Notes: generated by a model not told the origin, from the letters alone. A stretch of 64,000 nucleotides of DNA from Pseudomonadota bacterium (GCA_023449855.1 JAEXHR010000289.1:6945-70944); one strand, 5' to 3'; positions 53,066 to 61,814 are shown, counted from the stretch's first letter. Numbers and translations: made by a program.

Positions 53066-53899
53066 ATGAAGGCATCGTCTCGCTCGTCCGCAAATCGCTC
53101 GTCCGCAAATCGTTCGTCCACAAATCGTTCGTCCGGTAGTCACTCTTCTTCAAGTCACGCGCCCGCAGGCCGCTCATCGTCGGGGCAGATACGTACGGTG
53201 CCCACTCCCTTTGCTGCCCTGCATCGTCCGCTCATCCTTGGCGCCTCGATCGGCCATCCAAGCGGCATGGTCGGCAGCATTGGCCCCTTCGTGCGGCTGG
53301 CCGATGGACGCACCGGCTTCATGGCGGGGTCCTATGTGTTGGCGCCGGCCGGCAGCAGTATCGGCGACTGGATTCATCAGCCTGGGCCCTATGATGCCAC
53401 TGTGCTCACCGGTGCCACGCGCATCGGCCGGCTTGCCGGCATCGCGCCGCCGCTGAAAGAAGGCCTGTCCTACACCGCCGCGGCTGTTGTTGCGCTCGAT
53501 GTTTCGGCCGAGGGAAATGTCATTCCGGAATTGGCGAAGCCAGGTGCGGAAGCGGGACGCAGCATCGCAGGCGTGTCCGACGCGCATCTCGGCGACGAAG
53601 TGGCTTTTGTCGGCTGTACCAGCGGCTATTCGATCGGCCGGGTGAGTGTGGTCGCGCTGCAGTTGCCGGTTGGCGGTTTCACTTTCGCTGATGTCATCGA
53701 GATCGAGGCCGAAGACGGCCATTTCAGCGCGCCCGGCGATGGCGGTGCGCTGCTGTTCCGTTGCAGCGATATGATGGCGGTCGGCCTGTTATTCGCCCGT
53801 ACGAAGCGAGCAGATGGCAGGTCGATATCGTATGCGATGCCGTTGCAGCCCTCGCTGGCCGCGCTCGGTGTGTCCTTGAAGCTCGGCGACGGCGCTTGA
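53066..53899 (+). CDS. Cassette gene 4: catalytically dead protease paralogue
   Basis: The product has 277 residues. Residues 1-40 are a Ser/Arg/Asn-rich tail encoded by 15-bp tandem repeats (53081-53155). The remainder (about 48-275) aligns with the protease domain of the gene at 51711: LILGASIGHPSG matches LHIGASIANRES, AEGNVIPE matches HEGNVIPT and GCTSGYS matches GRSTGYT. All three catalytic positions are replaced: His by Tyr90 (MAGSYVLA), Asp by Ala138 and Ser by Gly226 (APGDGGALLF). It is therefore a pseudoprotease that may bind rather than cut. Confidence 0.75.
   Translation: MKASSRSSANRSSANRSSTNRSSGSHSSSSHAPAGRSSSGQIRTVPTPFAALHRPLILGASIGHPSGMVGSIGPFVRLADGRTGFMAGSYVLAPAGSSIGDWIHQPGPYDATVLTGATRIGRLAGIAPPLKEGLSYTAAAVVALDVSAEGNVIPELAKPGAEAGRSIAGVSDAHLGDEVAFVGCTSGYSIGRVSVVALQLPVGGFTFADVIEIEAEDGHFSAPGDGGALLFRCSDMMAVGLLFARTKRADGRSISYAMPLQPSLAALGVSLKLGDGA
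53081..53155 (+). repeat. 15-bp tandem repeat inside the pseudoprotease gene
   Basis: Five 15-base units run from 53081 to 53155. The first two are identical (CGCTCGTCCGCAAAT), the third and fourth differ by a few bases, and the fifth has diverged more. They encode an Arg-Ser-Ser-Ala-Asn-type repeat. The near-identity of the first units suggests recent slippage, so the tail length may vary between strains. Confidence 0.85.
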
Positions 53900-53973
53900 A
53901 CATTCCTGCTTAAGCGTTCCTCAAGGGTTCGGAAGGCACTGTGCCGCACGCGCTTCCGCGCCGCGGAGACAGC

Positions 53974-55230
53974 ATGTTCGCGCCTCATCCGACATCGTTA
54001 CCCGCTGCCGAGACTAATCGTCCCGTTCCCTCCGCTGCAGTGGTCGTGTGCGCGGTGCTGGCGATCCTGCAGATCGCCTTCTTCCCGCTCTATTACGGGC
54101 GCGGTTGGATCTATGAAGGCGGCGGTCTGGGATCGCCCACCGATTTCATCAATGTCTGGTCCGCCGGACGTCTGGTGCTCGATGGCCATCCGGCCTGGGC
54201 CTATGACTGGGACATTCAGAAGAAGATCCAGATCGCCGTGCTCGGTCAGGACTATCCCGGCAATTTCGCCTGGCACTATCCGCCGCCGTTCCTGTTCGTC
54301 GCCGCGCTGCTCGCGAAACTGCCTTATGCAATGGCTTTCATCGGATGGGCCTGTATCAGCGCGGTGCCTTATCTCATCGTGATGCGCGCGATCGTCGGTC
54401 GTCCGTTCGGGCTGCTGCTCGCGCTCGCATTCCCCGTCGTGTTCACCAATGTGCTGGTCGGGCAGAACGGCTTTCTCACCGCGGCGCTGATCGGCGGCCT
54501 GCTGGTGCTGCTGCCGACGCGGCCGATCCTGGCTGGGGTCTGCCTCGGTCTACTCAGCTACAAGCCGCAATATGGCGTGCTGTTTCCGCTCGTGCTGATC
54601 GCTGCTGCGCAGTGGCGGGCATTCGTGAGCGCCGGCGTCACCACCGTCGCGCTCGCTCTGGTGTCGTGGCTCACCTTCGGCACCGCGAGCTGGCAGGCCT
54701 TCTTCAAATGGATGCCGATGTTTTCGCAGGCTTTCCTCGTGGAGGGACGCGCGCCATGGGGCAAGATGCAGAGCCTGTTCGCGCTGGTGCGCTATTTCGA
54801 CGGCAGCGAAACGCTGGCCTGGACGCTGCACTGGATGCTCGTCGCTGCCATCGCAGTGTCGCTGATCTGGCTCTGGCGCAGGACTGCGCGCTACGAATGG
54901 AAGGCGGCAGCCTTGGCCGTCGGAGCAGTGCTCGCGACGCCTTATCTGTTCCTCTACGACGTGATGGTGCTCGTCATCGCCATCGCCTTCATCGTCCGCG
55001 TTGGACTGTCGGAAGGATTTCTCCGTCACGAGCTGCCAGCACTCGGCCTCGCGGTTGTGATGATCATGGGTTACCAGCTACTCGGTGCAGCGCCGACCGG
55101 ATTTGCGGCGACGCTCCTCGTAGCGGCATTGATCGTTATTCGCGTTCGCGCTGTCTCTCGCGGCGCTGCCGCAGCCGCCCGGGTGGTGCCGGAGCCTGTA
55201 GTTGTCCACGGTACCAACAGCCCCGCCTGA
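53974..55230 (+). CDS. DUF2029/GT87-like polytopic membrane glycosyltransferase
   Basis: The 418-residue protein has about ten membrane segments and a periplasmic loop between the first two, with SPTDFINVWSAGRLVLDGHPAWAYD, the DUF2029 signature with its Asp. This family (GT87) includes polyprenyl-phosphate-mannose-dependent mannosyltransferases. The later HYPPPFLFVAALLAKLPY and SYKPQYGVLFPL segments fit. Sugar and acceptor are unknown. The ATG at 53974 is preceded by GGAG. It lies between the protease cassette and the B12 riboswitch. Confidence 0.85.
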   Translation: MFAPHPTSLPAAETNRPVPSAAVVVCAVLAILQIAFFPLYYGRGWIYEGGGLGSPTDFINVWSAGRLVLDGHPAWAYDWDIQKKIQIAVLGQDYPGNFAWHYPPPFLFVAALLAKLPYAMAFIGWACISAVPYLIVMRAIVGRPFGLLLALAFPVVFTNVLVGQNGFLTAALIGGLLVLLPTRPILAGVCLGLLSYKPQYGVLFPLVLIAAAQWRAFVSAGVTTVALALVSWLTFGTASWQAFFKWMPMFSQAFLVEGRAPWGKMQSLFALVRYFDGSETLAWTLHWMLVAAIAVSLIWLWRRTARYEWKAAALAVGAVLATPYLFLYDVMVLVIAIAFIVRVGLSEGFLRHELPALGLAVVMIMGYQLLGAAPTGFAATLLVAALIVIRVRAVSRGAAAAARVVPEPVVVHGTNSPA

Positions 55231-55295
55231 TTTCCCCGCAGGGAGCCGCATTGGCCGCTTGACACTTTGTCGCGAATATCACCACATATAGGCGT

Positions 55296-55476
55296 CACGG
55301 TCCGCCCTGTCGCAAGACTTGGTGGCTAAGAGGGAAGCCGGTGCGCTCCAAATGGAGCAAGGCCGGCGCTGCCCCCGCAACTGTAAGCAGAGAGTTCGTT
55401 TCGACCACGTCACTGGGGCCATGGCTCCGGGAAGACCGAAACGAGCCGCGACCTGCGAGCCAGGAGACCTGCCGCG
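55296..55476 (+). ncRNA. Cobalamin (B12) riboswitch upstream of nrdAB
   Basis: The core elements of the cobalamin riboswitch appear in order: GGTGGCTAAGAGGGAAGCCGG at 55321-55341, then GCTGCCCCCGCAACTGT at 55368-55384, then TCACTGGG at 55410-55417. The B12 box AGCCAGGAGACCTGCC lies at 55458-55473 and fits the consensus exactly. The riboswitch ends about 130 bases before the nrdA start. In Gram-negative bacteria such elements usually hide the ribosome site when cobalamin binds. An RNR that needs no B12 being shut off by B12 makes sense if a B12-dependent RNR is also encoded. Confidence 0.93.
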
Positions 55477-55606
55477 ACACCAGAAACGTCCATGGGCGGG
55501 GTGTCCCAACGGTCGCTTGCAGGCTTTGCCGCGCGTCCGCCCGGCATGATGCACGCACCTTCGGCCCCAGCCCCCACAGCTAGATGCATCTCACGGGGTC
55601 CTGCCG

Positions 55607-58531
55607 ATGCCTTCCACGTCTCACGTTCTCTCCAACGGCCACGACGCCGTCGTGCGCGCTTCCTTGTCTGCCGAATCGAATGTCGTGCCTGCGCGCGAGC
55701 CGTCGATGCAGATCATCCGCCGCAACGGCAAGGTCTCGCCCTTTGATGCCGGCAAGATTTCGGTGGCGATGACCAAGGCGTTCCTCGCTGTCGAAGGCAA
55801 TACGGCGGCGGCGTCGCGCCGTGTCCATGAGGCGGTGGAGCAACTCACCGGCGACGTCGTTGCCGCACTGACGCGCCGGGTCGGGGAGGGACGGACCTTC
55901 CATATCGAGGACGTGCAGGATCAGGTCGAGCTGGCGCTGATGCGCAGCGAACATCACAAGGTCGCGCGTGCTTACGTGTTGTATCGCGAGGAGCGCGCCC
56001 GCCGCCGTGCCGAAGAGGTTGCCGCGCAATCCGCTCCGGTGCCGAGCATGCCTGCATTGAACGTCACGCTCGCGGATGGAAGCCGCGTGCCGCTGGACAG
56101 GGCACGCCTCGCTTTGATCGTCAACGAAGCCTGCAGCGGCCTCGACGGCGTCGACGCCGCGCCGGTACTCGATGAGACGAAGCGCAATCTCTATGACGGC
56201 ATCACGCTGGATGAGCTGGCGCTTGCCGGCATCATGGCGGCGCGTACGCTGGTGGAACAGGAGCCGAACTACACCTATGTCAGCGCGCGCCTCCTGCTCG
56301 ACAAGCTGCGCAGTGAAGTGCTGTTCTATGTCCATGGCGTGCCGGATGCTGCGTCGCAGGCCGATATGGCGACACGCTATGCCGAATATTTCGGCGCCTA
56401 TGTGAAGGTTGGCATCGAAGCCGAACTGCTCGATCCCGAACTGGCGCGCTTCGATCTGAAGAAGATCGCCGCTGCGCTGAAGCCGGAGCGCGATCTCCAG
56501 TTCCAGTTCCTGGGGCTGCAGACGCTGTACGATCGTTACTTCCTGCATGTGCGGGGCAATCGCATCGAGTTGCCGCAGGCGTTCTTCATGCGCGTCGCCA
56601 TGGGCCTCGCGCTGCGCGAGATCGATCGTGAGGCCCGTGCGATCGAGTTCTATAATCTGCTCTCGTCCTTCGACTTCATGGCCTCGACGCCGACGCTATT
56701 CAATTCGGGAACGCTGCGCCCGCAATTGTCGTCCTGCTTCCTCACCACAGTGGCCGACGATCTCGATGGCATCTTCAAGTCCATCAAGGACAACGCACTG
56801 CTGGCGAAGTATTCCGGCGGCCTCGGCAATGACTGGACGCGCGTGCGCGGCTTAGGGGCGCACATCAAAGGCACGAACGGCGAAAGCCAGGGCGTGGTGC
56901 CGTTCCTGAAAGTCGCCAACGACACCGCCATCGCCGTCAATCAGGGTGGCAAGCGCAAGGGCGCGGTCTGCGCCTATCTGGAGACATGGCATATCGACAT
57001 CGAGGAATTCCTCGATCTCCGCAAGAACACCGGCGACGACCGTCGCCGCACCCATGACATGAACACCGCCAACTGGGTGCCGGACCTGTTCATGCAGCGT
57101 GTCGAGCAGGACGGCGAATGGACGCTGTTCTCGCCGGACGAGACGCCGGACCTGCACGACCTCTACGGCAAGCCCTTTGCCGAGCGTTACGCCGCCTATG
57201 AAGCCAAGGCGGCGCGCGGCGAGATGCGCGTGTCCAAGACGGTGCGTGCCACCGATCTTTGGCGCCGCATGCTGACCATGGTTTTCGAGACCGGCCACCC
57301 ATGGATCACCTTCAAGGACCCCTGCAATCTGCGCTCGCCGCAGCAGCATGCCGGCGTGATCCATTCATCGAATCTCTGCACCGAGATCACGCTGAACACG
57401 TCGGATGATGAGGTCGCCGTCTGCAATCTCGGTTCGGTCAATCTGCTGCACCACGTCACCGCCGAGGGCATCGATCACGCCCGCCTGCAGCGCACCGTGA
57501 CCACGGCCATGCGCATGCTCGACAATGTTATCGACATTAATTTCTACACCATTCCGGAAGCGCGACGCTCTAACCTGAAGCATCGCCCGGTCGGTCTCGG
57601 TTTGATGGGTCATCAGGACGCGCTGCATACGCTCGGTCTCGCGATGGCGTCGGATGCCGCCGTTGAGTTCGCCGATCTCAGTATGGAAGCGATCGCCTAT
57701 CACGCCATTTCGGCATCGGTGGATCTCGCCGCCGAGCGCGGGCGCTATCCGTCCTTCGACGGCTCGCTGTGGAGCCGCGGCATCCTACCGATCGACTCCA
57801 TCGAACTCGTCGCCGAGGCGCGTGACGGTCTGGAGATGGATCGCTCGCAAACGCTCGATTGGGCTAGCCTGCGTGAGCGGGTGAAGCGTGTGGGCATGCG
57901 CAATTCCAATGTGATGGCGATTGCGCCGACGGCGACGATCTCCAACATCTGCGGCGTCGCGCAGTCGATCGAGCCAGCCTATCAGAACCTCTATGTGAAA
58001 TCGAACATGTCGGGCGATTTCACCGTCGTGAACGCGTTCCTGGTGCGCGATTTGAAGAAACGGGGACTGTGGGACGAGGTGATGGTCTCCGACCTGAAAT
58101 ATTTCGACGGCAGCGTCGGCGCCATCGACCGCGTTCCCAGCGATCTCAAGGCGCTCTATGCGACGTCCTTTGAGATCGACAGCGCATGGCTGATCGAAGC
58201 GGCGGCGCGGCGGCAGAAGTGGATCGATCAGGCCCAGTCACTCAACCTCTACATCGCCAATCCGTCGGGCAAGAAGCTCGATCAGCTGTATCGGCTGGCC
58301 TGGGGTCGCGGACTGAAGACCACTTACTACCTGCGCTCGCGCAGTGCGACGCATGTGGAGAAGTCGACGCTCAAGGGCACCGACGGCAAGCTCAACGCGG
58401 TGTCGGCAACGGGCGTGTCGGCTGCGAGTGCCGCGCCGATTCTGGTGAAGTCGTCGGACGTCACCGCGCCGGATCTGAATGTCGCGATGGCCTGCTCCAT
58501 CGAGAATCCCGAATGTGAGGCGTGCCAGTAA
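55607..58531 (+). CDS. nrdA: NrdA, class I ribonucleotide reductase large subunit
   Basis: The 974-residue protein has two N-terminal ATP-cone domains (about 33-130, with IIRRNGKVSPFDAGKI, and about 145-245). The catalytic barrel follows, with LSSCFLTTV, NLCTEI and NLGSVNLL carrying redox and active-site residues. The C-terminus CSIENPECEACQ carries the Cys residues that reduce the active site. It reduces nucleoside diphosphates and is paired with NrdB downstream. The B12 riboswitch lies directly upstream. The ATG at 55607 is likely; 55706 is a shorter alternative start at the first ATP cone. Confidence 0.95.
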   Translation: MPSTSHVLSNGHDAVVRASLSAESNVVPAREPSMQIIRRNGKVSPFDAGKISVAMTKAFLAVEGNTAAASRRVHEAVEQLTGDVVAALTRRVGEGRTFHIEDVQDQVELALMRSEHHKVARAYVLYREERARRRAEEVAAQSAPVPSMPALNVTLADGSRVPLDRARLALIVNEACSGLDGVDAAPVLDETKRNLYDGITLDELALAGIMAARTLVEQEPNYTYVSARLLLDKLRSEVLFYVHGVPDAASQADMATRYAEYFGAYVKVGIEAELLDPELARFDLKKIAAALKPERDLQFQFLGLQTLYDRYFLHVRGNRIELPQAFFMRVAMGLALREIDREARAIEFYNLLSSFDFMASTPTLFNSGTLRPQLSSCFLTTVADDLDGIFKSIKDNALLAKYSGGLGNDWTRVRGLGAHIKGTNGESQGVVPFLKVANDTAIAVNQGGKRKGAVCAYLETWHIDIEEFLDLRKNTGDDRRRTHDMNTANWVPDLFMQRVEQDGEWTLFSPDETPDLHDLYGKPFAERYAAYEAKAARGEMRVSKTVRATDLWRRMLTMVFETGHPWITFKDPCNLRSPQQHAGVIHSSNLCTEITLNTSDDEVAVCNLGSVNLLHHVTAEGIDHARLQRTVTTAMRMLDNVIDINFYTIPEARRSNLKHRPVGLGLMGHQDALHTLGLAMASDAAVEFADLSMEAIAYHAISASVDLAAERGRYPSFDGSLWSRGILPIDSIELVAEARDGLEMDRSQTLDWASLRERVKRVGMRNSNVMAIAPTATISNICGVAQSIEPAYQNLYVKSNMSGDFTVVNAFLVRDLKKRGLWDEVMVSDLKYFDGSVGAIDRVPSDLKALYATSFEIDSAWLIEAAARRQKWIDQAQSLNLYIANPSGKKLDQLYRLAWGRGLKTTYYLRSRSATHVEKSTLKGTDGKLNAVSATGVSAASAAPILVKSSDVTAPDLNVAMACSIENPECEACQ

Positions 58532-58552
58532 GGCCGTCTCCACAAACTCCCT

Positions 58553-58651
58553 CCTCATCCTGAGGAGCGGCCTCTTGGCCGCGTCTCGAGGGATGTGCCC
58601 TAAACTCATGGTTCAAGACGCCCGCCAAGCGGCGGGCTCCTCACCATGAGG
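58553..58651. repeat. REP-like inverted repeat, CCTCATCCTGAGGAGC type, between nrdA and nrdB
   Basis: The left end CCTCATCCTGAGGAGC (from 58553) and the right end GGCTCCTCACCATGAGG (to 58651) are approximate complements. The centre holds further short inverted arms (CTCTTGGCC, and GCCCGCCAAGCGGCGGGC at 58620-58637). This type is a common intergenic repeat in Bradyrhizobium-like genomes. It lies inside the nrdAB operon. Confidence 0.8.
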
Positions 58652-58680
58652 GCTGAGATCTAGATTTAGAAAGAACACCC

Positions 58681-59805
58681 ATGCTCGACTGGTCCGATAC
58701 CACCTCCGCTCCCAAAGCCCCCGCCTTCATCCCGCTCCCACAGGCCTCCGTCGACGCCACCGGTCTCGGCGCCATCGATCGCTCCGGCGGCCGTGTCTCC
58801 GTGGACGAGAAGCGGATGATCAACTGCCGCGCCGACGTCAATCAGCTCCTGCCGCTCAAATACAAATGGGCCTGGGAGAAATACCTCGCCGGCTGCAACA
58901 ATCACTGGATGCCCACCGAAGTCTCCATGCAGGCCGACATCGCGCTGTGGAAGTCGCCGGGCGGCCTCACCGAGGACGAGCGCCGCGCCATCAAGCGCAA
59001 TCTCGGCTTCTTCGCCGCGTCGGAGTCGCTGGTCGCCAACAACATCGTGCTGGCGATCTATCGCCATCTCACCAATCCCGAATGCCGGCAGTATCTGTTG
59101 CGCCAGGCGTTCGAGGAGGCGGTGCATACGCACACCTTTCAATACATCGTCGAAAGCCTCGGTCTCGACGAAGGCGAGCTGTTCAACATGTATCGCGAGG
59201 TGCCGTCGATCACCGACAAGGCGGCATGGGCGCTGAAGCACACCCAGCATCTGGACGATCCCGACTTCAAGACCGGCACGCCCGAGAACGACCAGGCGTT
59301 CGTCCGCGATCTCGTCGCCTTCTATGTCATCTTCGAGGGCATGTGGTTCTATACCGGCTTCGCGCAGATCCTCTCGCTCGGCCGCCGCAACAAGATGGTG
59401 GGCATCGCCGAGCAGTATCAATACATCCTGCGCGACGAATCGATTCACCTGAATTTCGGCATCGACGTCATCAACCAGATCAAGATCGAGAACTCGCATC
59501 TCTGGACGAAGGCGTTTCAGGACGAGATCCGCACCATGATCCGCGAAGCGGCGGAGCTCGAAGCGGCTTACGGCCGGGACACCATGCCGCGCGGCTTCCT
59601 CGGGCTGAATGCGGCGCTGTGCGAGACCTATATGCACTTCATCGCCAATCGCCGCTGCGCGCAGCTCGGCCTCGCGCCGGTCTTCGCGGAGACGGAGAAT
59701 CCGTTCCCGTGGATGTCGGAGGCGATGGACCTCAAGAAGGAGAAGAACTTCTTCGAGACGCGTGTGATCGAATATCAGAACGGCGGTGCGCTGAGCTGGG
59801 ATTGA
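58681..59805 (+). CDS. nrdB: NrdB, class Ic (Phe-type) ribonucleotide reductase small subunit
   Basis: The 374-residue R2 protein has metal ligands in SESLVANN (Glu115) and [10 protein letters not shown] (Glu146, His149), and [10 protein letters not shown] later. At the position of the radical Tyr there is Phe153. From memory of the Chlamydia trachomatis class Ic protein (Glu89, Glu120, His123, Phe127), each site is offset by exactly 26. The first ligand is Glu rather than Asp, as in class Ic. The expected cofactor is a Mn(IV)/Fe(III) pair in place of a tyrosyl radical. The C-terminus NGGALSWD docks on NrdA. A repeat lies between it and nrdA. Confidence 0.95.
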   Translation: MLDWSDTTSAPKAPAFIPLPQASVDATGLGAIDRSGGRVSVDEKRMINCRADVNQLLPLKYKWAWEKYLAGCNNHWMPTEVSMQADIALWKSPGGLTEDERRAIKRNLGFFAASESLVANNIVLAIYRHLTNPECRQYLLRQAFEEAVHTHTFQYIVESLGLDEGELFNMYREVPSITDKAAWALKHTQHLDDPDFKTGTPENDQAFVRDLVAFYVIFEGMWFYTGFAQILSLGRRNKMVGIAEQYQYILRDESIHLNFGIDVINQIKIENSHLWTKAFQDEIRTMIREAAELEAAYGRDTMPRGFLGLNAALCETYMHFIANRRCAQLGLAPVFAETENPFPWMSEAMDLKKEKNFFETRVIEYQNGGALSWD

Positions 59806-59874
59806 GATCGGTTCTTCGTCTCATCTCCGCGCGCATGGCGCATATGAGGCAGCAACGCTTGACCTGATCCTGTG

Positions 59875-60651
59875 ATGTCAGCACCCATGCTGATGTCACA
59901 CGGATCGTCCATGCACAGCACCCACATCCCCAAGGCGCCGGCCTATTGGTCGCGCGCGGCCATCGTGCCCGGCATCGTCGCCATCGGGCCGATGTTGCCC
60001 GGCACGCTGGCTTTCGGCATGGCGTTCGGTGCGCTCTGCGCGCAGAAAAATTTCTCGCTGGCCGAAGTCGTCGTGATGATGGGGACGGTTTATGGCGGGC
60101 TGTCGCAATTCGTTGCGGTGCAATCGTGGCCGGCTGTGCTGACGCCGGCCACCATCGCGACGCTGGCTTTGCTCACGCTCACGGTCAACATCCGCTTCAT
60201 GCTGATGAGCGCCACGCTGCGACCGTGGTTTGGCACCTTGCCGTCGTGGCAGGCCTATTCCTCGATGCTGCTGGTCACCGATGGCGGCTGGCTCGCTGCG
60301 ATGCGCTATCGCGATCGCGGCGGCGCCGATGCGATGTTCTATCTCGGCGGCGGCATCGTGCTCTATCTCGTCTGGCTGGTGTCGGCGATCCCGGGCTTCC
60401 TGCTTGCCGAGCAACTGACCGATCCGAAAAAATACGGCGTCGATCTCGTGATGCCGGCCTTCTACGCGGCCATGCTCGTGCCAGCCTGGAAGGGGCCACG
60501 CCGGGCAATTCCGTGGGTGGTCTCGGGCGTGGTTGCCCTCGTCGTTCACTGGTTGGTCGCCGGCTGGTGGTTCATCATTGCCGGCGCGCTGTCGGGCGCG
60601 CTCAGCGCCGGCTTCATGGACGAGCCCGAGGCGCCGGGAGCAGCGATATGA
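59875..60651 (+). CDS. azlC: AzlC family branched-chain amino acid permease
   Basis: The 258-residue membrane protein has the AzlC pattern, with PGTLAFGMAFGALCAQKNF, GTVYGGLSQFVAVQSWP and NIRFMLMSATLRPW. With the small partner AzlD it exports branched-chain amino acids or their analogues. The start is uncertain (59872 GTG, 59875, 59887, 59911), as none has a strong RBS. Its stop overlaps the start of azlD by four bases. Confidence 0.9.
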   Translation: MSAPMLMSHGSSMHSTHIPKAPAYWSRAAIVPGIVAIGPMLPGTLAFGMAFGALCAQKNFSLAEVVVMMGTVYGGLSQFVAVQSWPAVLTPATIATLALLTLTVNIRFMLMSATLRPWFGTLPSWQAYSSMLLVTDGGWLAAMRYRDRGGADAMFYLGGGIVLYLVWLVSAIPGFLLAEQLTDPKKYGVDLVMPAFYAAMLVPAWKGPRRAIPWVVSGVVALVVHWLVAGWWFIIAGALSGALSAGFMDEPEAPGAAI

Positions 60652-60965
60652 CTGACTTTTTGCGCAGTGACATGATGCTGGCCTTCGCGGTCATGACGGC
60701 GGTCACCGTCGCCTCCCGTCTCGGCGGCTACTGGTTGATGGGCTATGTGAATGTCACGCCGCGCGTGCGTCGCATGCTGGATGCGTTGCCGGGCTCGATC
60801 ATTGTCGCCGCCGCTCTGCCGGTGGCAGTCAATGGCGGTCCCGTCGTCATTTTCGCCATTCTCGCCGCCATGGCGGTAACCATCATCCGCCGCAACGACT
60901 TCATCGCCGTCATCACCGGGATGGCGGTCGCGGCGGCGGCTCGCGCACTCGGTTTCGGCGGCTGA
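60648..60965 (+). CDS. azlD: AzlD family transport protein
   Basis: The 105-residue protein has three to four hydrophobic helices (MLAFAVMTAVTVASRLGGYW; SIIVAAALPVAVNGG; VIFAILAAMAVTIIRRN; MAVAAAARALGF). Its length, spacing and ATGA overlap with azlC identify it as AzlD. The two proteins form the LIV-E exporter. The gene lies within a longer open frame in the same reading phase that starts inside azlC; the ATG at 60648 is correct. Confidence 0.9.
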   Translation: MTDFLRSDMMLAFAVMTAVTVASRLGGYWLMGYVNVTPRVRRMLDALPGSIIVAAALPVAVNGGPVVIFAILAAMAVTIIRRNDFIAVITGMAVAAAARALGFGG

Positions 60966-61139
60966 CGACCTGCCCGAAAAGTTGAATCCCGCTATGCGCA
61001 AAATACCTTGTCAAAGAGTCTGAACTGGTGTTCATCTCTTCTCGCGGCCGACCAGTCGAATCCGCGCAAAACCTTGAACTCACGCATCTTCCTTGGCCGG
61101 CCGTCAGGCGGATAGGGATGCCGGACGCGGGATAAACTC

Positions 61140-61814
61140 ATGGTCTATCGACGTACCCAGCAGGTCGTGAAGCGGCTTGCGGCACGGCGCAATGCCATTC
61201 TGGCAGCGGCGCGGGAGACCTGCGCCGAAGGCGGCATGGCGGCGGTGCAGATCGCCCCGGTGGCCGTTCGCGCCAATGTGGCTGCCGGCACGGTTTACCG
61301 CTATTTCCCGTCCAAGGCCGACCTGATCTCGGAGCTAATCGCCGATGTGTCGCGGGACGAACTGACGGCGATCCGCCGGGCCGCGGATGCGGCGCCCGGT
61401 CCGTCCTCGGCGCTGGCCGCAGCTGTCACCACGGTTGCCGTCCATGTCGTATCCAACCGCAAGCTTTCCTGGGGCATTCTCGCCGAGCCGGTGGAAGTCG
61501 ATGTGACTGAATCCCGACTCACCAGCCGGCGCGAGATCGCCGGCGAGATCGAATCGCGCATCGATGCCGCGATCCGTGCCGGCCATCTGCCGGCTCAGGA
61601 CACGGCATTGGCCGCCGCCGCCTTGCTCGGGGCGCTGCATGAAGCGCTGGTCGGGCCGATGGCGCCGGAGAGCTTCGACGATCCCATGAAGCTGCGCGAT
61701 GCCGTCCAGACCGTAACCTTGCTGGCCCTGCGCGCCGTTGGCGTCATGGACGCCCGTGCCCGCGGTCTGGTGGTGCAGGCCGTGCTGCCGACCAAGATGG
61801 CGGCGACCACCTGA
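61140..61814 (+). CDS. TetR family transcriptional regulator
   Basis: The 224-residue protein has a TetR HTH at about 14-60 (AARRNAILAAARETCAEGG; APVAVRANVAAGTVYRYFPSKADLI). The C-terminal ligand domain has no family signature I recognise. It is not obviously linked to azlCD (174 bases upstream) or to the cytochrome gene downstream, with which it converges. Target and ligand are unknown. Confidence 0.9.
   Translation: MVYRRTQQVVKRLAARRNAILAAARETCAEGGMAAVQIAPVAVRANVAAGTVYRYFPSKADLISELIADVSRDELTAIRRAADAAPGPSSALAAAVTTVAVHVVSNRKLSWGILAEPVEVDVTESRLTSRREIAGEIESRIDAAIRAGHLPAQDTALAAAALLGALHEALVGPMAPESFDDPMKLRDAVQTVTLLALRAVGVMDARARGLVVQAVLPTKMAATT

Noticed and set aside
53081..53155. Tandem 15-bp units considered as a CRISPR array
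   Set aside because: Units are contiguous, without spacers, and are in frame with the pseudoprotease gene.
55319..55583. Small open frames within the riboswitch
   Set aside because: They overlap the conserved riboswitch core; sequence conservation there is explained by RNA structure.
55607..58531. nrdA considered as the B12-dependent class II reductase NrdJ because of the cobalamin riboswitch
   Set aside because: It is followed by a true R2 subunit gene, has the C-terminal Cys pattern of NrdA and two ATP cones, so it is class I.
59946..60647. Upstream extension of the azlD frame to 339 residues
   Set aside because: The extension lies in azlC in another frame. The AzlD family length and ATGA overlap fix the start at 60648.
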